From NCBI GenBank assembly GCA_037447655.1, contig JBBHKE010002327.1, positions 1 to 16,405 of the forward strand: a stretch of 16,405 bases of DNA. The letters are read 5' to 3'. Both the position numbers and the translations under genes were made by a program. The DNA is from Zygnema cylindricum (taxonomy: Eukaryota; Streptophyta; Zygnematophyceae; Zygnematales; Zygnemataceae). Positions 9,501 to 16,405 of this stretch are shown piece after piece; the stretch's first letter is position 1; each line of letters begins with the position of its first letter. Under the pieces are notes generated by a model that searched no databases, was not told the DNA's origin, and saw only the letters and a program-made list of their open reading frames with translations.

Positions 9501-10109
9501 TTTTTCAAATGGATAGGCTATGTCAATTGGTCAAAAGTTCACAAAAAAACACTGTACATTGCTAGTATCACACCAATTCTAAATGCTGAAGTACCTTTTG
9601 CCTTCACCAACATTAGTGTGGTCCACATGACCATTTTTTTCATACAGGCGTAGGAACCATACATATTTAAAGTGTTGTTAGTTTCGGAATCGAAACTGGA
9701 CATAACGAAGGATGCCATTTTGCCTCACATTGTAAGATATGTTCCATTTTCTCTCTCCTCAGCTTACATCTCTTGACTACTTCGTTAGCAACTCTCTCAT
9801 TTCCTCCTATACCCTGCCCCATTTAGACCTAGAGAGGCGTAGAAGTGACGCATGAAAGTGTGACGGCTCACAGAGAATAAACCCTAACAGCATTCTCGGA
9901 CCCAAACAGAACTCTAAATCCGTACCTTCTGAACGGTGCACCTTTCGAGGACCAAACTTTTGCCTACTTGAAGAATGCCACGTGGCATTCCAGCAGGCTC
10001 CAACGAACAGCAGCAGACAAATAGACAACAACCACGATGGACACGTCCGCCTTCTGCCGCGCAGAAAAGACAATTCTCCACGATGACGTGAGCCAGGAAA
10101 TGCCATCAT
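6573..10109 (-). CDS. Family GT61 glycosyltransferase, complete, five exons, type II membrane protein
   Basis: Exons 10109-9926, 9309-8566, 8303-8050, 7688-7368 and 6929-6573 join in frame to 619 codons plus TAA, with GT-AG introns. GT61 enzymes of plants are Golgi transferases that add xylose or arabinose to xylan or N-glycans. Exon 1 encodes a basic N-terminus (RGRRR) and a hydrophobic anchor at about 26-41. A stem with six octapeptide repeats follows (71-118). Family motifs are the Cys/Arg-rich block RTDRRSDYCLVKGDVR, PYTRKGD, the block HNVPVVVFTTGGYTGNLYHE (287-306), LYITAKRFNGEV, NCFPEAIVG, and GVHGA (481-485) followed by HFVFLRPGTVFIQ. The C-terminal exon has NPSMDLGIQYI, ESSL..YPPDDPILTDP and the YGYGKVKKIFMDKQNV stretch. 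The exon 1-2 join is the least certain. I chose it because donor GAAG|GTACGG and acceptor TTTCAG have matching phase and exon 1 supplies the expected anchor. The exact acceptor sugar and clade cannot be told by eye. Confidence 0.92.
7711..7975. repeat. Polypurine-polypyrimidine tract in GT61 intron 3
   Basis: About 265 bp are strongly purine-biased on the + strand, with many GAGAG and GGGAGAGG units and a run of 20 A (7901-7920). In the GT61 transcript this is a long pyrimidine-rich stretch upstream of the exon 4 acceptor at 7689. It creates Arg/Glu/Lys-rich open frames on the + strand that are composition artefacts rather than genes. Confidence 0.85.
9140..9283 (-). repeat. Six in-frame 24-bp units encoding an octapeptide repeat in the GT61 stem
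   Basis: Residues 71-118 read as six octads: TTSNLKVD, STNNFQVH, PTKNIQVN, SKNNVQVD, LREDIHVN and SPDKLEVN. A consensus is (S/P)xxN-hydrophobic-QV(N/D). The period is exactly 24 nt. The region lies between the membrane anchor and the catalytic domain, where a spacer is expected. The N- and S/T-rich character suits an extended lumenal stem. Confidence 0.85.
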
Positions 10110-10155
10110 TGGGACAGGTGGCAGCAACGTAGGCCGACGCCAATGCCTTTTTCTA

Positions 10156-10165
10156 GTGACGTCAC
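10156..10165. promoter_or_regulatory. CRE/C-box-like palindrome GTGACGTCAC
   Basis: A perfect 10-bp palindrome with a TGACGTCA core lies 47 nt upstream of the GT61 start codon. It is the classical bZIP (CREB/TGA-type) target sequence. Its closeness to the start suggests it lies in the core promoter or 5' UTR. Regulation by a bZIP factor is inference. Confidence 0.4.
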
Positions 10166-10715
10166 AAACTGCGAGATACGCTTATACTCTTTCTTGGATA
10201 TGAGAAAGCTTTCTACAGTAAAATTGGAGTAAGATATACAGAAGCATTGGAAAAGTGTTCTTTAAGAGACACCATATATTTTTCCATTAGGAGAAAGAAA
10301 AACTTTAACTTAGGATCGTTACTATGTCCACTGTTAAACCATTGCCATAGCAATGGCGGAATCCATGGTACAATTGAGTCAAACAGAACTCTTTATGCCA
10401 CATGAAAGAAAGAAATTGGGAGAGTTAAAGAAGGAAGATGCGTACGAACGTGGCATTCGAAGACGTACGGACGGCAGGCCGTACGTACTACCGCACTTTA
10501 AGTGCTGTCAGCTGAAAACATGACATGTAACAGAACCTTCCAAAATTCAAACGAGTGTGCTTCAAATTTAAAGTTAACCAACGGTTGTAATTCAGTTTCG
10601 AGCATAGTTCAAATTTCAAATGTGCGAAACCGACGGAGGAGATCCGCAGGAGACGATGACGACGGTCGACGAGAGTCACGCCGGCGGCGCGATCCCGACG
10701 AAGGACGACAACGCC
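10166..10715 (-). promoter_or_regulatory. Upstream flank of the GT61 gene
   Basis: No gene is recognised here. It contains two small perfect hairpins. CCATTGC (10339-10345) pairs with GCAATGG (10350-10356). ACGTACGG (10463-10470) pairs with CCGTACGT (10479-10486) and lies within a stretch rich in GTAC and ACGT. A GC-rich island at about 10630-10720 abuts the transposon-like element that follows. Confidence 0.4.
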
Positions 10716-10817
10716 CACCGTTATTACCGTCAAACAGAAATTAGCGTAGCTGCTATTTTTAATGTACTTAACGCTATTTTGTGTTTGGGCGTCGAGGAAA
10801 AAGAAAATCAATACTAA
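10620..10817 (+). other. GC-rich island with a 65-codon ORF, coding status doubtful
   Basis: An ATG-initiated frame of 65 codons starts MCETDGGDPQETMTTVDESH, and its second half (EISVAAIFNVLNAILCLGVE) is hydrophobic. Positions 10630-10720 are clearly GC- and CpG-rich against an AT-rich background. The ORF runs across the inferred edge of the transposon-like element at 10716, which argues against an old conserved gene. I do not recognise the peptide. It could be a chance frame, a first exon or unique host sequence. Confidence 0.15.
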
Positions 10818-11612
10818 TTTGGCACTTAAACGCCAGTTTGTGTGCTTACTTTGTAGCGTGTACTTTGAGCTACAACCTCTAGTTTTGTAGTTAAATTAAC
10901 TAAGGAAGCAATAAAATTAAACCATAAAAAGCTTTATTTTAATAAAAAACCACCTAAAATGGTACTAACCTATAACAGAGAACAATAAATTAAGAAAACT
11001 GTTATGTAAATGAGAGTTTAGCTAATCAGTACTTAAACTTTCATTTAGCTTGTAATCCACCAAAAGCAAATGAAGGATTTCATTCTTTGTATATTTTTAT
11101 AAGTTTTTCTCATCAAAATTTCTACACGATACCAAAAAAAAAAACGATATACTATAATAAACGCAACTGTATTGTGGGTGTGTTAATTTGGCGTCATTTG
11201 TTGGGTGGGGTATTTGTGGGGTTTAGTAATCGTACGAAACATACTAATTAGAGAAAAACTTAAAACATTTTAGGTTATTTTACGACAGTATGTGATTTAA
11301 AGACGTGCTTTTCTTTATTATTATAAAATGCTCGCACTAATTACGGCGAGTAAAAACTTTTTAAATTTAATCGACATGCGAACCTCATTTGGCCTTGTCA
11401 ACACAGTGCAAAGCGAGCGTCTTGGACGAACACAAACTTGTCATATATAAGACTACTTTTTTCGAACATAATATATACTTGTTAACACTAAATAAAAAGT
11501 TTCCGAATTAGTGTTAATTAAATTTCAATGGTACTAGCATTAATTTATGATGTTGGGCCAAAAATAGCCGCGACAAAAAAATTGTCATTAACACTAAAAG
11601 CGATGGGCCGTG
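10716..11612 (-). mobile_element. Diverged, inverted relative of the 1306-2001 element
   Basis: Read on the - strand, this region aligns along its length with the 696-bp element. Shared blocks include CACGG..ATCG..TTAGTGTTAAT at the end, GTCGCGGCT with GGCCCAA and ATCATAAATTA, a TTTATTTAGTGTTAAC stretch, TTCGCATG followed by ATTAAATTT, TTTCGTACGATT, and GGCACTTAA near the far end. The right end is flanked by TA (11613-11614). The left boundary is inferred from CACCG at 10716 and lacks TA. It is about 200 bp longer than the first copy. Its own terminal repeats no longer match each other well, so it is older or rearranged. No transposase frame is seen. Confidence 0.65.
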
Positions 11613-13006
11613 TACTACAATGATTGGTCCGACACATTTTGAATTGCCGCAAGGATTCGTCATTAGGCCAGGTGTACTTGCCTTAGTTGACGATGTAAAA
11701 CATCTCGGCTGAGCGGCGCTATAGGATTAATAGGCGCTCTGCGACGGGCAATGTTAAAGCGCTTCAATTTTTGGTAAGAACAAACTGATAATTATTATCA
11801 CCTAAAAAAAAAAAAATATTAAGAAAACAAAACGTTAGTTGTCATTGTTAATGCGGTATTATTCAGCCTATTACTCTCGATCGTCATCATGTTATAACTT
11901 ATGTTACAGTTAATTAGTCAGGCCATTCGTAAGTAATAGCTCGTTACAAGTTTATGCAAATAATTGTACACGCCTTAACATATGATATGATTTATTTATT
12001 TTATAAAAATCAATACATTCATCACTTTATCACATCCAGGTGACCCATAAAAAGCCCCATGGTCAAATGTAATCTAATGTAGTTTATCAAACTTAAGTTT
12101 TTCAGTAATAATTCAGTAATAGCAATGGGCAACGCACTGTTTTGTAGTGTCTGTTGGACTCGGGTCGTCTATTTTCTATTTTTCAAATCATCGTCAATAT
12201 AATTCAATACATATTTTAGACAGAATTTAGTGTGGACACCAACAATGACGTATGTGTGTACGAGTTTTCTTATATACGAAGGACTACCATAAGTGAATTC
12301 ACAACGAGTTTGGTCCATGCTAAGGTCTTTTCACATGATCTTTTTTTGCAACATTCTGCGGTAATGTATTTCCTGCCGCTTGCGTCAACTTTTGCCAGAT
12401 TATTAGTACGATGGTGGAATATAAAACTTTACCTATCGATTAAAAGTCCCCAAGCAGAAAATGGGCATGTGCCCACACAAAATTTGATTTAAGTGGCGAA
12501 AATAACATTAATGTTAATAAGCTACGAATGGTATAGTTCCCGAAATTCCTATATTCGATTGAACACTAGATTCTATGCCATGCAGTAGAGGAGTTTAAAG
12601 GTCAATACGTTTTAATTGGATACATGCATTGAACCTCCATAATTCAAATACACTGATGATGTTTCTTTGGATTAACAAAATTTATAAGCGTCATAGTTAC
12701 ATCAATGCATGACACAAAATAGCTCAAAAAAGTAGTCAATATATGGCAGAAGCCTGATCAATGAAATCAAAACAATCTCCAATTCTGCAATACAAACACC
12801 AAATGCTTAAAACAAATGACACTTTGAAGAAACTTTCACCTCCATTTCTTACACAACCAGCAAAACAACAGAGCAGTTTTCGGCAAAGGAACGGCCTTCA
12901 CAAACAGAAAAACATATTTCTTATCTTACAAAAACAATTCGTAGAGAAAAAAAACCTGTCTTGGGGTACAGTGTTTATGGTTGTGTTCTTAACTTTTTCT
13001 TTTTCT
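11613..13006. other. Intergenic spacer, no gene recognised
   Basis: AT-rich sequence between the transposon-like element and the 3' end of the zinc-finger gene. The right-hand part (about 12750-13006) probably holds that gene's 3' UTR. ORFs of 86 codons (12232-12492) and 126 codons (12761-13141) have no recognisable protein. The second overlaps the terminal coding exon of the zinc-finger gene on the opposite strand. Confidence 0.5.
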
Positions 13007-16000
13007 TCATTTAAAATCATTTGTCTCTATATTTTGCTTTACACTTGCATCTCCGGGACTATTCAATTTTTTCAGCTTCAATCCTTTTTCTCCACTTTCT
13101 TTCCTTTCTTTTTTCTTTTCCTTCACATTAGGAGTGCTTGAAGGTAAAGGTACTTGTTGAGGAGAAGTTGACCTCTTGACATTTTTCAGTTTTGGTCCAT
13201 TTTCTCTTTTCAACTTCGCCACATTTAAAGTGCCAGAAGATAAAGCTGCTATGTTGTCCACTGCCGTTGACTTTTTAGAGGTTGTTGACTTTTTAAAGGA
13301 TGTACTTTCAACATTGCCAGAGGACTGAAAAATGAACACCAAAAAATAAGTTCCCTTTTTAGCTTCAACTTTTACACAATTTTCCAAAACAATCGTTTGT
13401 CTCATTTCACTCCGTCAGCATCAACAGCTCATTAGATATGTACAATTGACATTTTACATATATATATATTCATTCTACACTCACCCATTCAGTATTTTGA
13501 CACAAGAAAGACACAAAATGCTAGCGAAAAAAAAAAAACATTATCACATGCTTGCAATAAAAAACGTAAATCCTCACACCATCTTAAACATTTTGCCATA
13601 ATCTCACAAAATGATTTATTTGGGCCAACAAGAATATCTAAAGTCGTAACATGAAAAGCCACCCACCTTCAGTAATAAAGCCTTCTTTCTCGCACTTTGT
13701 CTTTGCCGGCCTTTACTTTGCTTCACCTTCTTTTCCTTACTGGTCTGAAACCCACTTGCCCTCACACAGAAAACCGTTTCATTTCCCAAAGAAAGGATCA
13801 ACATTAATGATGTTTCAGAAATCCGATAAGTGGTAATTCGTAGTGTAGGCCTCAATATTTGTTCAAAACGCTGCAGGTCAGTAGTGTAGCGCCATCTTTT
13901 TCAGTGTAGTGTGCTGCTGCTTTTTGCGATACACTGTTGGAAAAGCGATACAATACACTACATTAAAGTATATATATTACTGTTTTCCTACGTTCTATGC
14001 AATGCAGAAGTTACAGAAGCAATTTTGCTACGTTACGTATTCACGTATTCTGTGACAGATTGGGCGTCCAACATTGGATGAACACTCATCCAACAAAAAG
14101 GAAGAAGCGTTTAAGACTGTTACACTAAATTCCATAAAGCGTAGAATGTACACTCTACAACTTATCTCGATTGTTGGCAATGTACTAAAATTTTAGAAGT
14201 TTCGGTAATCCAATGTGATTATTGCAGGATCTTTTTTTTGTACCCTACTACATTTTTTTTGTTCTTTTTGAGGTCTGTATTGAATATCCCAGCCTGTTTA
14301 TGCCCCTGAATTGAATAGAGTCATTTTTCTGCGATACTCATCACTACTAACAACACTTATTGACACAAAAATAATAAAAACTGTTAAAAACAAGCAAAAC
14401 GAAAAGCACTCCAATTGTCCACAATGACTCCAGAAAGCCGAAAAGCGAAAAAAAACAAAAAGTATACTCTCGCGTCCTTCAACATAAAGTTGATCAACAA
14501 AAATAACTAAAACAATCTGAAAATTCAAAAACAAGAGAAAAGCTAGGCATTACCGATGTGGTGGCAAGAATTCGAGTCATACGTTCTGTGTGGGTTTCCA
14601 TTTGCTCCTCTTCCTCACCGTCACTATTGATGAAAAGTAGTAATCGTCCTTCCGCAAGTTTTTTCAAGGAACGAGAATGACCCTGAATCACAAAAAAATC
14701 CAGATGAGATTTCCAACAGATCCCAAAAAGAGCAAAAACAACACAACCCAAGAAACCAAAAACATATGCAAAAAAAAAAATGCCTAATTAAGAATAAGGA
14801 AAACAAAACTTACAATTGTCGGATTCTAACAGAGTTTCTACTTCCTATTAGCACTAGATAACTCAGGTATGCCCCAACATTGGAGCGTTAACTCGGGTAT
14901 TGCATCAACATTGGAGCGTATTAAATTTGTCAATCCATAAATTTATAATTGAAAATAGACACTCAAAGCTTTCCAATGAGATATTGTTACATGCACTGTT
15001 TGAATTGGAATCATGGTCCCTAAGTGGGGCAAAGAAATAAGGTTATCTAAGCTTCTATATTCCGATTAGGTTGCCCAGGGTTCCACGGGCTATATTTGCT
15101 GTCAAGAAAGAGTTCATCCCGACTCTTTGTCCTGACTTTTACTTCGAGTAAACTAAGCAATAAACGGGTTTCCATACAAAATCGCAAAATAATTACTCGT
15201 AATAACACAGGACACTAAGTCTTAATATAAGTTAAAACAACACTTGATTTGAACAGTAATCGTGGGCATAGAAGAACAAACCGACCTTAGAATCCAAGTG
15301 TGCCTCCATAGATTGTTCCGAAAGACAAATAATTTTCGGACAGACTCTACATTTGAGAACTTTCCCTTCTTTCCCTTTAGATACTACAGCATATTCTTCT
15401 GATAAGCTCTCCTTCGCCCCCTCCTCCTTCTTCTCTGCCTCGTCCTCATCCACAGCATCAGCCCACTGACTGCGATAATTTTCTGATTTTTCTTTTCTCT
15501 TTCTCTTCTTACTCTCTCCAAACAGAGGTTGACTTTTGTCAACTAATCTATCCTCTCCCTCTTTACCCAAGTCATCGCTAGAGTTGTCTAATTTTTCTGA
15601 ATCCTCCTCGCCTTCGTCCTCATCATCTGTCTCTTCTGCAATTTTCAAATAGAACAAGGTTGGGATAGAAGTTATAAAACAGAAAGGAGCACATTTGTAA
15701 GTAGGATGAATTGAGCTTTAGTATACCACAATTTCGAAGTGTTTTCAGCTTCATGTCAAAAATAGTTAACACACCTAGCCCTAAATCAGAATATCTATAT
15801 TCACTTTCCCATGAGTAACTCGATTAAAGTTTGGTTGAAAAGAAAAAACGAATGAACAAAATAGTCGAAAAAAAAGTTTATTTACTCAGGGAAGAAGTCA
15901 TACTAACAAGAATTAGCATTCTGTTGTCATAATCCAAAAAAATCTGAATGGGATTAATTTAAAAGCGCTCAAGGCTTTCATCCCTTCAAAAGAAAAAAAT

Positions 16001-16271
16001 GGGACTCGAGATGTCTCAAATCTGGCAAGTCAAAATGTTTAGAAATTATGCTGCTCCAAAATTTGTAAACGAATCAAAAGGAAATAAGTCTTTTTTTTTT
16101 TTTACATTATCGTTTAACTCTATGAACACACCTTGGGACAAAAATAATCTTCAAATGACCAAAAAAAGAATTGCTTACCTTGCTCGACATTTCTGTCTTT
16201 TTCTTCATTATCATCTGAATCATGGCCGTCCTCGGTAATCCCTTCTGAATTCTCTCCTCCATCACTCCCAT
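13007..16271 (-). CDS. C2H2 zinc-finger protein with acidic and basic regions, probable nucleolar/rRNA-processing factor (3' part)
   Basis: Exons 16271-16179, 15635-15286, 14682-14554, 13744-13667 and 13324-13007 join in frame, with GT-AG introns, to about 322 codons ending in TGA. The first visible exon starts in mid-codon, so the 5' end lies beyond the window. Order: an acidic region (DGHDSDDNEEKDRN, EETDDEDEGEEDSE); a basic nuclear-localisation-like KKRKRKEK; one finger, CRVC-x13-H-x5-H (HLDSKGH), followed by SRSLKKLAEGRLLLFINSDG; an ETHTERMTRILA segment; then lysine-rich KVKQSKGRQRQSARKK and a KEKKKERKE tail. The HLDSKGH ending is typical of single fingers of the U1C/JAZ RNA-binding type. 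The arrangement reminds me of plant rRNA-processing-related proteins such as the Arabidopsis At5g61330 type, but that match is from memory and not proven. The finger is split by the 603-nt second intron between Lys and Gly. Confidence 0.82.
13880..13963. repeat. Cluster of short competing inverted repeats in a zinc-finger-gene intron
   Basis: CAGTGTA (13902-13908) pairs with TACACTG (13930-13936). The overlapping TGTAGTGT (13905-13912) pairs with ACACTACA (13955-13962). GCGATACA occurs twice (13926 and 13945). GTAGTGTA near 13881 repeats the same arm. This may be a small MITE remnant in the 809-nt third intron. Confidence 0.45.
14859..14919. repeat. 30/31-bp tandem direct repeat in a zinc-finger-gene intron
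   Basis: Copy 1 (14859-14888) and copy 2 (14889-14919) both start TAACTC-GGTAT, with A or G at the gap, and both end CAACATTGGAGCGT. The middle parts differ slightly. It lies in the intron that splits the zinc finger. Confidence 0.8.
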
Positions 16272-16405
16272 CTGGATACAGAATAGACAATTGAGACTAA
16301 GTTTGCAATTGAGCAACACATCAAATGCCTCATTAACCATAAAGTACAAACCTCTTAGAAATAGTTTTCATTCTGATTAAAAATTACAGATAAAATAAAA
16401 TTTCC

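Noticed and set aside
12761-13141. 126-codon ORF on the + strand
   Set aside because: It overlaps the terminal exon and probable 3' UTR of the - strand zinc-finger gene and matches nothing I recognise.
16330-16405. A possible further zinc-finger-gene exon ending at the AAGAG|GTTTGT donor near the right edge
   Set aside because: In the phase needed to join the 16271 exon, the frame meets a stop codon within the short exon, so the upstream exon must lie elsewhere, probably outside the window.

Overview
This is nuclear DNA from a plant-type eukaryote, AT-rich, with three multi-exon protein genes that have short GT-AG introns (183 to 809 nt). A caleosin with the plant architecture and a plant-style family-61 glycosyltransferase point to a land plant or a streptophyte alga. 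The sequence alone does not place it more precisely. I saw no rRNA or tRNA gene, no CRISPR array and no viral gene.

Layout. Positions 1-2737 are noncoding 5' flank and hold a 696-bp transposon-like element (1306-2001) with perfect 22-bp terminal inverted repeats flanked by TA. Next is a complete six-exon caleosin/peroxygenase gene on the + strand (2738-5110, 238 aa). Its introns contain a small TA-flanked element and a five-unit degenerate tandem repeat. A convergent intergenic spacer (5111-6572) carries a 95-bp near-perfect tandem duplication. On the - strand lies a complete five-exon GT61 gene (10109-6573, 619 aa), a predicted Golgi type II membrane protein with an unusual six-unit octapeptide repeat in its stem. 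Its upstream flank has a CRE/C-box-like palindrome near the start codon, a GC-rich island, and a second, diverged copy of the same transposon family in inverted orientation (about 10716-11612). A further unannotated spacer (11613-13006) leads to the 3' part of a third - strand gene (16271-13007). That gene encodes a nuclear or nucleolar-looking protein with an acidic N-terminal half, one C2H2 zinc finger split by an intron, and a basic tail. Its 5' end lies beyond the right edge.

The three genes show no obvious functional link: lipid-droplet oxylipin/stress biology, cell-wall or glycoprotein glycosylation, and probable ribosome biogenesis. The clearest unnamed signal is the family of TA-flanked elements with CACC...GGTG termini. 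Two long members sit within about 0.75 kb upstream of the caleosin and GT61 start codons, a short one lies inside a caleosin intron, and a badly decayed candidate lies at the left edge. All exon joins were checked for reading frame by hand. Statements about families rest on recognised motifs, not on a search.
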